NCBI RefSeq assembly: GCF_907164915.1
Contig: NC_061862.1
Coordinates: forward strand, 75,159,718-75,223,717
Direction of reading: 5' to 3'
Length of the DNA: 64,000 bases
Source: Impatiens glandulifera
Taxonomy: Eukaryota > Streptophyta > Magnoliopsida > Ericales > Balsaminaceae
In this document: positions 8,284 to 18,152 of the stretch, one piece after another
Position numbering within the stretch: position 1 is the first letter of the stretch
Layout: each line of letters opens with the position of its first letter
Notes under the pieces: generated by a model
Told to the model about the DNA's origin: nothing
What the model saw: the letters and a program-made list of their open reading frames with translations, nothing else
Database searches by the model: none
Program-made: the position numbers and the translations under genes

Positions 8284-11251
8284 ATGGAACCAAAGGAAAC
8301 CATTCTCAATGATTTTAATGGCCGTGTTTCATGGAAATCCACCGGTCCTAGCTTGGCAAAGATAAAGGAGAGGTTTACTCACCATGATCTTTTGGATAGG
8401 GCTTTGCAGACCCTATTCAAGTCTATATTCCAAGCCCCGACATTATTATTTTCAGGAACCATACTCCATCAGATGCTTATCAGAAAAGTCAGTTCAAATT
8501 CGAAGGAGATAAGGTTCTTGGTCAAAGGTAAGGAGGTTTGCTGGGGCATGAAGGATTATGCGTTGGTGACAGGCCTCAACTTTGGAAGATTTCCGTTGGT
8601 GGAGGAGGTTGAAGAATGTCCACCCCTTGTCCTCAAATATTTTAAGGGTAAAAAGGATGTTAGACTGAAAGAGCTTGAAGACATTTTCGTCGGATGCTCT
8701 AATAAGGAAGATTCATGGAAGATGGGGCTCATATTTCTCATTTACCAGTATCTGTTCGCATCTGATAACAGGAGGAAGATAAGTTTGAGAATCTTTCACA
8801 TGGTGGAAGACATGGAGATGTTCCTCCAATTTCTATGGGGAAAGGTGTCTTTCAGAGCTACCCTGCAGGGTATTGACAAAGATATCAAATACCTCCGTGG
8901 ATTATATCTCTCGAAGAAGAAAAACTGGAACAAGAAAGGCATATGTGATGTCGCTTATACTATACATGGGTTCGCACTAGCATTCCAAGTGTGGACCTAT
9001 GAGCTTATCGATACATTCGTCCCCAATTTTGCTGAAAAGACATTGGAAGATGATCTTACAAGCCCAAGGATAGTGCTCTATAAATCTTTTAGGAGTTATA
9101 CCGGACCTGAGGTATTCACAGCCATCCAGGAGTGCACTGTTCGAAGAAAAATTCATGAGTCTGCGGAGGAGAAGCGCATGTACTCTGGGGACGACTTTGA
9201 AGATATGACAAATAACATTTATGATGAATTCTTTGGATGTGATACGAGGAAGAGAAAGATTGAGGTTTTTGAAGAAGAAGAAAAACATGAAAGGACTCCC
9301 AAACCGCCGACCAAGAAGAGTAGACATATTAGTCCCAAGGTCCCTGAAGTTAGTGGTGAAACTAGCCAAGAAAGCTCCTCTCATTCAATCCCTTCTGCGA
9401 CGACTCCTATTCCAACTGAAGGCAAATCTACATCTTGTGCACAAAATCGAGTGTCTCAAGACTTAACTGCCAAACTTGATGTGCTGACAAATGTTGTGAA
9501 TGAGATTAAAAAGGATGTGAATGAGATTAAAAGTGAAATCAGGCTCATGAAGAAGAATCAACAACTTATAATCACATTATTGGGGCAAAGAAATGAACAA
9601 AAGAATGGTGGAGGAGAAGAAAAAGAAGAGGCAGGTACTGCTGCAATTGATACTAAGAAGAGGACGACAAAGAGGAAGAATAATGATGTTCATAATGAGA
9701 ATAGGACGAAGAGGAAGAATGATGAGTTGATGAACTCTAAGAGGAAGAATGACGACAAGATGAAGAAGAATGAGAGGAAGGAGACGAAGGAGGGTGATGA
9801 TGAGATTACAAGAAAGATGAAGGAGATGAAGGAGAGGCGAGAGAGGCTGGCGATTTTGTCCAAGCAGAGGATTGCTGATGAGTTGGCCAAGAAGATGAAT
9901 GCTGAAAAGTTGGCCAAGAAGAGGAAGGCTGAGAAGAGGAATTCGAAAAAGGTACACACCCCCACGCCTAAGTCTCACGCCCCACGCCCAAGCCCCACGC
10001 CTCACGCCCTACACCCAAGCTCCACTCCTAACGCCCAAGCCCCACGCCCAAGCCCCATGCCCAACCCCCACGCTCCACGCCCACTCCCCACGCCCAACCC
10101 CCACGCCCAACCCCCACGCCCCACGCCCAACGCCCAGCTCCCACGCCAAACGCCCAACCCCCACGCCCAACCCCCACGCCCCACGCCCAAGCCCCACGCC
10201 CCACGCCCAAGACCCACGCCCAACCCCCACTCCCAACGCCCAACGCCCAACCCCCACGCCCTACGACCTCAAAATGTATATTAATCTCATTTCATTTTTG
10301 ATTTTGCAAAACGATGAGGAGGAGGAGTACGAGGACGAGGAGACTGAGGAGGAGGAGTACGAGGACGAGGAGACTGAGGAGGAGGAGACTTTGGAGGAGG
10401 ACGAGGAGATTGAGGAGGAGGACGAGGAGACTGGGGAGGAGGATGAGGAGACTAGGGAGGAGGACGAGGAGACTGAGGAGAATGACGAGAATGACGAGAA
10501 TACTGAGGAGAATGACGAGAAGACTGAGGAGAATGACAAGGTATGATATAGAACGTGCGAATCCCCACGTTCCACAATGTATATATATTAATCTGATTTT
10601 TTCATTGTGCAGAATGATGATTCGCGCCCCACGCCAAAGACCTCTCGCAAATTGAGTTTTGATGGCCCAGAGGAGAAGAAGGAGGGGGAGGAGGAGGAGG
10701 AGGAGGAGGAGGAGGAGGTGGAGGTGGAGAAGGAGGAGAACAAAGAGGTGGAAGCTGAGAAGAATGACAAGGTATTGCACCAAGTCCCACGCCCTACATT
10801 CCAATTCCACAATGTATATTAATCTAATTTTTTGATTGTGCAGGAAGAAGATTTGCCCCATGTTCCAAAGGAGAAGAAAGAGGAGGTGGAAAAAGAGATT
10901 GTGAAGGAGGTGATTGTGGAGACTGAGGAGGAGAAGAAGAAGAAGGAGAAGAATAAGCAGAAGGAGAAGGAGGTGAAACAATTGACTCCATCACAATTTG
11001 TTGGTAAAAGTTTTCGGAGAAAGAAGAAGTCGAAACAATTGGGGGAATACACCGACCCTGGTGGGAAAGGGTTTAAACTAAATGATCCGGTTAAGGTTAA
11101 TCCTTTGTTACAAATTGACGAGGAAAAGATGAAGAAGTTGAAGAAATGGTTAAAGAGTGATGCAAATGATTTCAAGGAGTTGACGGGTTGCTCTACAGAT
11201 CGTTCTTTATTCAACAGATTGTTCAAGCCTCAACAATGGTTATACAATACG
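8284..11251 (+). CDS. DUF1985 protein of MULE-1, truncated before its Ulp1 domain
   Basis: Start ATG at 8284 directly follows a TTTTTGCAG acceptor. Exons by splice signals are 8284-9951, 10310-10540, 10613-10771 and 10844-11251, all phase 0, about 822 codons. Residues about 1-250 match DUF1985, with conserved blocks SGTILHQMLIRK, CWGMKDYALVTGLNFGRFP and EDSWKMGLIFLIYQYL. Lys/Ser-rich linkers, a coiled-coil segment (LDVLTNVVNEIKKDVNEI) and long Lys/Glu-rich exons follow. The last exon ends CSTDRSLFNRLFKPQQWLYNT, where plant C48 proteases begin their catalytic domain with a WL...HID motif. No His-Asp-Cys domain follows; a minisatellite and the transposase 3' end do. The first intron has TGCAA where its sister introns have TGCAG, so exon 2 may need another acceptor such as GATGAG at about 10311-10316. 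Function in transposition is unknown. Confidence 0.75.
9957..10262 (-). repeat. C-rich minisatellite array 2 (first coding intron of the DUF1985 gene)
   Basis: About 300 bp of CCCCACGCCCAA-type units, C-rich on the plus strand and so opposite in orientation to array 1. It starts five bases into a GTACACAC donor and ends before an AATGTATATTAATCTCATTT intron tail. Because every unit lacks stops, the upstream exon can read through it as a Pro/His/Ala/Arg-rich tail of about 110 residues if the intron is retained. Confidence 0.9.
10541..10612 (+). other. Short intron B, copy of the array-bearing intron
   Basis: 72-bp GT-AG intron: donor after AATGACAAG, a single CCCCACG seed, then an AATGTATATATATTAATCTG tail and TTGTGCAG acceptor. 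It shares order and sequence with the introns at 9952-10309 and 10772-10843, so the three arose by duplication. Confidence 0.7.
10772..10843 (+). other. Short intron C, copy of the array-bearing intron
   Basis: 72-bp GT-AG intron after another AATGACAAG. It holds one CCCACGCCC seed, then CCACAATGTATATTAATCTA and a TTGTGCAG acceptor. It is nearly collinear with intron B, which supports tandem duplication of an exon-intron module. Confidence 0.7.
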
Positions 11252-11280
11252 GTAAGTATTTTTGTTCTCTATTTTTGTAA

Positions 11281-11839
11281 ACCCCACGCCCACGCCCCAC
11301 GCCCAAGTCTCACGCCCCACGCTCAACCCCCATGCCCCACGCTCAACCCCCATGCCCCACGCCCAAGCCCCACGCCCCACGCCCAAGCCCCACGCCCAAG
11401 CCCACGCCCCACGCCCCACGCCCAACCCCCACGCCCCACGCCCAACTCCCACGCCCAACCCCCACGCCCAACCACCACGCCCCACGCCCAAAGGCCAACG
11501 CCCTACGCCCACAGGCCCACGCCCCACGCCCAAGACCCACGCCCAACCCCCACGCACCACTCCCAACGCCCACTCCCCACGCCCAAAGGCCCACGCCCCA
11601 GGCCCAACCACCACGCCCACTCCCCACGCCCAACCACCACGCCCCACGCCCAAAGGCCCACGCCCCACGCCCAAAGGCCCACGCCCCAGGCCCAACCACC
11701 ACGCCCACGCCCACTCCCCACGCCCAACCACCACGCCCCACGCCCAAAGGCCCATTCCCCACGCCCAAAGGCCCACGCCCTACACCCACAGGCCCACGCC
11801 CAAAGGCCAACGCCCCACGCCCAAGGCCCACGCCCCACT
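11281..11839 (-). repeat. C-rich minisatellite array 3, largest, between the convergent genes
   Basis: About 560 bp of CCCCACGCCCAA, CACGCCCACTCC and CCAAAGGCCCACG variants. It begins 29 bp after a GTAAGT donor that ends the last recognisable DUF1985-gene exon. It sits where Ulp1 catalytic exons would be expected, so it marks either a long unspliced intron or the scar of a deletion. On the minus strand it is G-rich and would lie downstream of the transposase 3' end. The flank 11840-12060 is AT-rich with no gene. Confidence 0.9.
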
Positions 11840-12079
11840 TATTGCCTTTGGGCACCTGCACATCAGATCTGTTACAACAGAAAAAAAGGAACCTGCACAT
11901 ATACCACTTGGACAAAACTACCACCTACATATATATATAAAACATCATATGGAATAGTCACTAATTCAGTTGGTGCAAAAACATACAATTTAACAAAAAG
12001 ATACAATTTAACCAAAAGAAATATTGTCTAGAGAATGTGGCAAAGATGAAGATTGTGAAGGTTGGGCCAACTGTGACGG

Positions 12080-14473
12080 TTATGAAGGTTGTGACACTTG
12101 TTGTCTTGAAGTAGATGGTGCAGGCATCACTGCTTTGCATGTTTCCCTGTTATGGCCTCGACCGCCACATGAGTTGCACCGTCTCTGTTCCTTACGAGGC
12201 TCACCTTGTGATGGCCTACGCTTTGTTGTTGGCCTACCCTTCTTAACCTTGATGGGGGTTTTAGACAAACTCGTTCCTTGATATTTTCTGGAATATCCCA
12301 AGAACCTTCATCGCAAACTGGATAACATGTATCTACATATGCCATGCACCACGCTTCAGTTGTGAAAAACCTGAAGAAGAAAAACATTTAAGTTATATAA
12401 ATTCAATCTTAGAATTAAACAATGCAATAATTCTCTAACCTTAAGCAGTACTCATATGGAATAGTTTTTCGAGAACGGGCAGTAGCAAGGGCATGTTTAC
12501 AAGGAAGACCAGATAGATCAAATACCCTACAAGTACAAGTTCGAGTTTGGAGATCAACTTGAAAATCATGTTGACCGTCATTCACATGAAACTCGAATCT
12601 GTTAAGCGGATTAACGGTGTAGAATCTGGCCTTCTCGGCTTGTTCACGTAAGTACTTTTCATAATATTGAGATAAATGTTCTATGTGGTTAGAAGCCTTT
12701 TCTCTTCTATCATGAAACCATTCTTGTAGTGTGATTCGTAAATACTCAGCCAATGTTAATATGGGATATTTCCTAGCATTTCTGCACTGACTATTAAAGC
12801 TCTCAGCGTAATTGCTTGTCATTTGATTGTATCGAAAACCATGAAAAAATGCACGACTCCATCTCTCCACTCCTATCTCTTCCAGATATGCAGCAATACG
12901 AGGGTCCTTGGTCTTGATCTTGTCAAAATGGAGTTGAAACTTTGGCACTGTATATGCGCGTGAAGCCATATCAAACTCATCGTGGCAGTTATCGGTTTTG
13001 AATTTGGCCATAATATTCATTTTGATGTGGTATGTGCATGCCGCGTGATGTGCTTCTGGAAAAACAGCGGACAAAGCATTGGCAATATTTGGGTGTCTAT
13101 CAGATACAAAGACGAGATCCGGGACTAATATAATTGCCACTCTTAATTGTTGCATGAAATATGTCCAAGAGTTATTATTCTCCGAATCAACAACGCCAAA
13201 AGTAAGGGGAAATAGTTGTTCATTCGCATCCAATGCAATCGCAATCAATAATTGACCTCCAATCTTGTGTTTAAGAAAACTGCCATCGACGGACAATACT
13301 GGACGACAATACCTGAAACCTCTGATTGAGCAGCCTAGAGACATGAACATATATCTGAAATGGCCATGCTCATCCGTCTGAATGTCAGTTATGGTACATG
13401 GGTTATTCTTCGCCAACATGAACAGGTATGATGGCAATTTTCCATATGATTCCTCCACTGTTCCTCGCACTGCCATTAATGCTTGTTCCCTAAACCTCCA
13501 AGCCTTATTATATTTCAGCTTAAACCCATAATTTGTCTGCATGTCTTCCATTATTTTCTTAGGCATGTGGTCATGGTGATGGTCCATGTACTTACGTTTG
13601 ATGCACTCCGCAATTACCCATGATGGTGCTTGCCTCACATTCTCTTGCCTCGTCAAAATTGAGCATGTGTGTACATTTAGTAATTTTTGAATCTCAAACA
13701 TCTCTTGAAATTTCCCTTTCATGGCATGCAACCTCCACTTGCAATTCTCATTCACACATTTCACAAACCAAAGAACTTTTGTTGACTTTTCGATTTTGAA
13801 TTCAAAATGATTAGCCATCGCATATCTATGCACCCTCAATTGAAGTTCTTTTTTGTTCTCATAAAACGTACTCACTTCCAATCCGTTTTCAAGGGTTAAT
13901 TGAGCATGTGTTTCAACCGGGATTGGTTCCTCAACATTGATGGATGTTTTCCTCATAGGGGAAGTGGTTGGCATGGGTTCAAAAGGGGGGGTACTAGCAA
14001 CCAATTCACTCGGATGAAGAAATAGAACGCGTTGTTCTTCATTTACTGCATTGTGTATGTCATTTTGGGGGAGTGGATCTTCATGCTCAAATTGAGGAAC
14101 CTCCTCTCTTTGGATTTCATCCGTTGGGTGTGAAGATTGTGACTTCTCTAGTAAAGATACACAAAGAGGAGTGTTTTGCTCTTGGTGTGAAGTCGAAATA
14201 TGTTGCACATAGAACATCACATCTTTATCACATCGGATAACAGCAGGAGGAGCTCTTTTAAAAAGACAATTATACTTCACTTTCAACACTAAATCATATC
14301 TCACTTTGTCCACACGAATAGCATCATAAACGATTTCAGTTAATTCTTCATATGTAGTATTTCGGGATAGATGCACACCTACTAAAGAATTTGCTTCAAA
14401 AGAACTAACACCTTGATCATCTTTCAGCCACTCACCATCATATAGGACAAAACAGTTAACATATAATTGGAAT
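12080..14473 (-). CDS. MudrA-like MULE transposase of MULE-1
   Basis: Main exon 14473-12440 is open throughout (about 677 codons). A GT-AG intron (12439-12371) joins in frame to exon 12370-12080. The upstream first exon with the true ATG was not located: the open frame enters from an ATTACAG acceptor as FQLYVNCFVLYDGEW. Domains are an N-terminal MULE/PB1-like region, a Mutator DNA-binding region, and the MULE DDE domain with Asp in RPVLSVDGSFLKHK (about 13285), Asp in LVFVSDRHPNI (about 13105) and Glu in NYAESFNSQ (about 12800). A SWIM zinc finger CTCRVFDLSGLPCKH (12485-12535) follows. The last exon carries a CCHC knuckle CNSCGGRGHNRETC, but a one-base loss in a run of five C (12254-12258) puts it out of frame after ERVCLKP. 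The catalytic core looks intact; the C-terminal zinc knuckle is lost unless it is re-framed. Confidence 0.88.
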
Positions 14474-14532
14474 CTGTAATTGATAGAAATTTAAATGTTA
14501 GTGTAGTAAACAAAACCTACCATAAATGGATC

Positions 14533-14713
14533 GTTGGGCTTGGGCGTGGGTCGTGGGGGGGGGCGTGGGGCTTGGGCGTGGGGCGTGGGGCTTGGGCGTG
14601 GGGCGTGGGGGTTGGGCGTGGGTCTTGGGCGAGGGGCGTGAGACTTGGGCGTGGGGCATGGGGGTTGGGCGTGGGGGTGGGGCGTGGGGCGTGGGGTTGG
14701 GCGTGGGGCGTGG
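14533..14713 (+). repeat. G-rich minisatellite array 4 (upstream of the transposase)
   Basis: About 180 bp of TTGGGCGTGGGG and GTGGGGCGTGGGG units, G-rich on the plus strand like array 1 and so C-rich in the transposase transcript. It lies between the right terminal repeat and the first recognised transposase exon, probably in a 5' leader or intron. Confidence 0.9.
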
Positions 14714-15055
14714 ACCGATTTTGAAAGCATTTCATTTACGTAGCATTTCCCAGCATTTCAACCATAACATTGACGGCCATTCAACCATAACGTGAATGAA
14801 ATGAAATGGATAGAAATGAACGTACCCATTTAGATGTTGGTCGGTTGGTCTCGTCGTCGCGGGGTCTTAGTTGGGTCTCAGGCGTCGCGGAGGGGAGCTG
14901 TGTCGTTGGCGGTGGCGACAGTTGGTCTTCCTCAGACTTAGGTGGCTGGCAGTTGCGGGAAGGGAGGGTGGTGGGGTCACGGTGGAAAGGAAGAAGATAA
15001 AGGTGATTGGGGGAATGGACATGTGGGGACCCTGGGTGGGGGATCAACGGGGAGT

Positions 15056-15171
15056 TTATTGAAAGGGTAAAATTAGAAAAATTTTAAAAAAAGATTAAAA
15101 AACAAAAACTTTATTAGTGAGGTTATATTTCAAAATACTCTCATTTTAAGGGTCATATTATCAAATTTCCC
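15056..15171 (-). repeat. Right terminal inverted repeat of MULE-1
   Basis: Reverse complement begins GGGAAATTTGATAATATGACC and aligns with 7240-7355 over about 115 bp. The transposase promoter is expected in or just inside it. The subterminal stretch 14800-15050 is GC-rich and fits a transposase 5' leader. Confidence 0.9.
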
Positions 15172-15179
15172 TATACATA
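15172..15179. repeat. Target-site duplication, right (MULE-1)
   Basis: TATACATA, identical to 7232-7239. Confidence 0.85.
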
Positions 15180-17490
15180 TATCATTATGCCGTTTGAAGA
15201 GTATAGTTTGAATCTGCGCTAGTGTGAGAGGGACAAACATTTAAAAAAATTCTAACATATAAATTATAGTTTTTTATATTTAAAAATAAATTTTATCACG
15301 GTGAAGTCGAAATAATTTAATCTAGTTTATTTAAATTAAAAGGTCAAAATAATTACATGAGCTCACATGTATATAATTAATATTTTATTATTAAAAAACT
15401 TATTTTAAATAAATAAAAAAAAGAAAACTAATATAACCTTACACATCATTAGGACGTTTTAAGTAAAAATTGATCTCGCGACATTTATTCATTTAAAATT
15501 CATATTTATTGCTTAAACTATCTTAATAGATATAAGTAACCAGTTTTATTTTTATTTTTTTTTGTTATAAAAAAATGTATGATTGAGAGATAATAAAAAA
15601 AATTGTATAATGGTTGACTAAATTTTTTACACTTTATTATAAAAGATTGTCTATCTACAATTTTCGTAATATTAATTAAAACATTTATGAAAAAAAAACT
15701 TAATTTTAACAGAAAAGAAACATATATACTTGTCACCATTTTAAATATTTATAATTTTTAAATGATTTGATAATCATATAGAGATTTAATTTAAAATCTT
15801 ATTTAGTCATGAAAAAAACATTTATTTATCTATTTTTTATATATTAAATACATTACTAAACAGAGAACCATTTTGATAATTGATAATTTAATAGTTTAAG
15901 ACATAATTATACAAATTGACACGAGCTTAAAATTTTCGACTTAAGATCCCATAGCTGTGTCCCCTTAAGATGATCTTCTTACAAAAAATGATTACCGTGT
16001 GAACTTCCTATAGTTGAAAAATAGATGATATGATCAAACTGATAACAACTAACAAACTGACAGGGTCCTTTATTAAAATTGGAGTAAAAATGTGATACAG
16101 TGACTAAATGCGATTTTAGGAATTATTTTTAATGTAAAGATTATATGTATTACATTAATACAAGTAATAAGTGAATATATTAATCGAACCGTTTCACGAA
16201 TACCTTTACTAAAATAAAAAAATATACAAAATTTAAAATGTAACGAGAATACTTGATTTAAAAAACAAATTTATACATTTAAAATTATATAGTTAAAGAA
16301 AAATTAAGTTAAGAAAACGTGAGAAGTGAAATTAATTATGTTTAAAAAAAAATGAAGACTAACTATATAAATAAAAAAATTATAAAAGTCTAATTTAGTG
16401 AATTTCAGCCTAGTTGTGTGAGAATATAGGATAAAAATACAAAATCGTTAACGATGATATAATATTAATGTCTATAAACTGTTTTGAAAGAATAAATAAT
16501 ATATGAATTTTATTATTTATATAATTGAACTAAATCAATATAATTGGTTTTAAGTTTTTAACCGGTTGTTTTTGAATATTAATTTATATTTTTTTTATAA
16601 AGTTTTGAAATATTTAAAATCAATTTAGAATTATGAAATATAAAAAACTATTTTACCCTTATATTTATATAAATTATTATTTTAATTTTTATCTTATAAA
16701 TAATTTGTATTATTAATTAGATTAAAATTAATAAAAAAATAATATATAATTATCATTTAGACAAACCTTTATAAATAATATTATATGATTTAACTTGTAA
16801 ATAGTTCCATTATATAGTTCATCTTCAAATCCATTTGGACAAACCTTTGTTTGTTTGTAATATATATAATTTTAAAAAAATTACACTACAGCCCACTCCG
16901 CCGTGGATAGTGATAATAGATTGATAGAATAATGGGTTGGGAATGCAAACAACACACAATACATTAAACTTGCAAACAACCATGACAAACTTTTGGGGTG
17001 GGTGACCCGAATCAAAATTGGACCTGAACCTCCCCGAATAATTGGGTATCTTAAGTGACATGAAATTATTGATTTCGAGTTCAAAGGGTATCGATCCGAT
17101 CTAGTCCGTATTAATTATGAATCAATTATTTAAAAAATCGTTTATTTTATAATTTTTATAAATTTAAACTGAAATTTTTAATGAATAGGTTCGTTTTTAT
17201 AAATTGATATATTCTTAGGAATTCATTTGTTTTATAAACTAAGTTTTTTTTAAACAAGATTGTACCTATTAACTAAATAAATATTATGTTCATATTATTA
17301 TGCTAACTCACTAATTTATTCGACGTTAATAGAAGAAAAGTAAAATTTATAAAAATAATTAAGACGATGATATTAAAAAAATATTTTTTTTAAAAATAAT
17401 TATAAGAAAAGAATATTGAAGAAAACGAAAAAAAATGATGTAGTTAATTTATATTGTTTAGATTATGAGTCATGACAGATAAATAAACGG
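15180..17490. repeat. AT-rich spacer holding diverged host repeat copies
   Basis: No gene seen. Blocks at 15700-15960 match 5750-6030. 15995-16100 (GTGTGAACTTCCTATAGTTG, AAAATAGATGAT) matches 23063-23180. 16895-17120 (GGGAATGCAAACAACACA, CCATGACAAACTTTT, ATTGATTTCGAG) matches 23190-23390. The order of blocks is kept, so these are diverged copies of one repeat of about 1-1.5 kb. Confidence 0.65.
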
Positions 17491-17498
17491 ACATATTG
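17491..17498. repeat. Target-site duplication, left (MULE-2)
   Basis: ACATATTG before the left terminal repeat, against ACACATTG after the right one (22779-22786): seven of eight match. Confidence 0.7.
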
Positions 17499-17640
17499 GG
17501 GAAATTTGACGAAATAACCCTCCTAATAGGGTTATTTTCAAATTTAACATAGGCCATATAATTTTTTCAAATATAACATTTTGTCTATGGAAAAAGACCC
17601 TTTTGTCCTCAAATTAAAAAAATAAAAAATGAGAATGAGT
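17499..17640 (+). repeat. Left terminal inverted repeat of MULE-2
   Basis: About 140 bp matching the reverse complement of 22637-22778. Shared blocks include GGGTTATTTTCAAATTTA, CATATAATTTTTTCAAAT and CCTCAAATTAAAAAAATAAA. Confidence 0.88.
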
Positions 17641-17810
17641 CCATTTTAGTTTCTTCCCTCTCTTTTCTCTTTTCATATTTCCTATACGACATCTTCCCCT
17701 GAAACCCCACTCTTCTTCTTCTCCTCTCCCCCGGCGACGATTAAAGCCCCGACGACGATTCGAGCCCCCGACGACAGAAAAAAGTAGAACGAACGAAGGT
17801 TGAGGTTGAG

Positions 17811-17922
17811 GGTGAGTTTTCTCCGAGGCAACGAACTCCCAAGGGAACGCAACATTGAAGGTGAGTTTTCTTTGAGGCAACGAACTCCCAAGGCAACACC
17901 GCAACATTGAAGGTGAGTTTTC
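17811..17922 (+). repeat. 50-bp tandem duplication in the MULE-2 left arm
   Basis: GGTGAGTTTTC, GAGGCAACGAACTCCCAAGG and CAACATTGAAG occur twice in tandem, with the first eleven bases starting a third copy. Each copy starts with a GGTGAGT splice-donor-like sequence after TTGAAG, so several alternative 5' donors lie in the presumed leader of the DUF1985 gene. Confidence 0.8.
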
Positions 17923-18036
17923 CCGTTTTCTGTCATTTACCTTCCATGCATGCTGAAATGGAAGAATGGTTTATGTTTTAGTGTTTAGAGTTTATGTTTA
18001 GGGTTTTATGGGCTGACTGAATCGTTTTAGGTTTAA

Positions 18037-18090
18037 AATGCATTTGTCGAAGGCGTTGCAAGCGACAATGCATCTGTCGCAGACGAATAG
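18037..18090 (+). repeat. GCATCTGTCGC-type short repeat (5' of the DUF1985 pseudogene)
   Basis: ATGCATTTGTCGAAGGC and ATGCATCTGTCGCAGAC adjacent in the leader, between the presumed donor and the TTTTTTTGCAG acceptor. The same motif recurs at 20061-20160. Its position corresponds to array 1 of MULE-1. Confidence 0.6.
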
Positions 18091-18152
18091 TATTATTTGT
18101 TTTAAAGAAGTGGTATTTGCTTTCATTAATCTGACATAATGTTTTTTTGCAG

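Larger units (their letters stand above)
7240..15171. mobile_element. MULE-1, a complete Mutator-like DNA transposon (7.9 kb)
   Basis: Bounded by long inverted repeats beginning GGGAAATTTGATAATATGACC at both ends and by perfect 8-bp direct repeats. Inside are a mudrA-type transposase on the minus strand and a DUF1985-type accessory gene on the plus strand, transcribed toward each other from opposite ends. That is the layout of DUF1985/Ulp1-carrying (Kaonashi-like) MULEs of plants. Four CCCCACGCCCAA/TTGGGCGTGGGG minisatellite arrays lie at 7872-8209, 9957-10262, 11281-11839 and 14533-14713. The identical TSD and mostly open transposase suggest a fairly recent insertion. A frameshift in the last transposase exon and the absent protease domain mean full autonomy is uncertain. 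Confidence 0.92.

Noticed and set aside
10261..10981. Minus-strand Ser- and Leu-rich frames opposite the acidic exons
   Set aside because: They are the complement of GAG/GAC-rich exons of the DUF1985 gene.
7872..11839. CRISPR-like array of repeated units
   Set aside because: The units are contiguous with no unique spacers, inside a plant transposon.
11240..12031. Long open frames across array 3
   Set aside because: Same cause as array 1; on the plus strand they run through an intron-like GTAAGT donor and then into spacer. No conserved residues.
14376..14376. Transposase start at 14376
   Set aside because: The codon there is GTG and the frame is open further upstream to an acceptor at about 14474, so it is not the true start.
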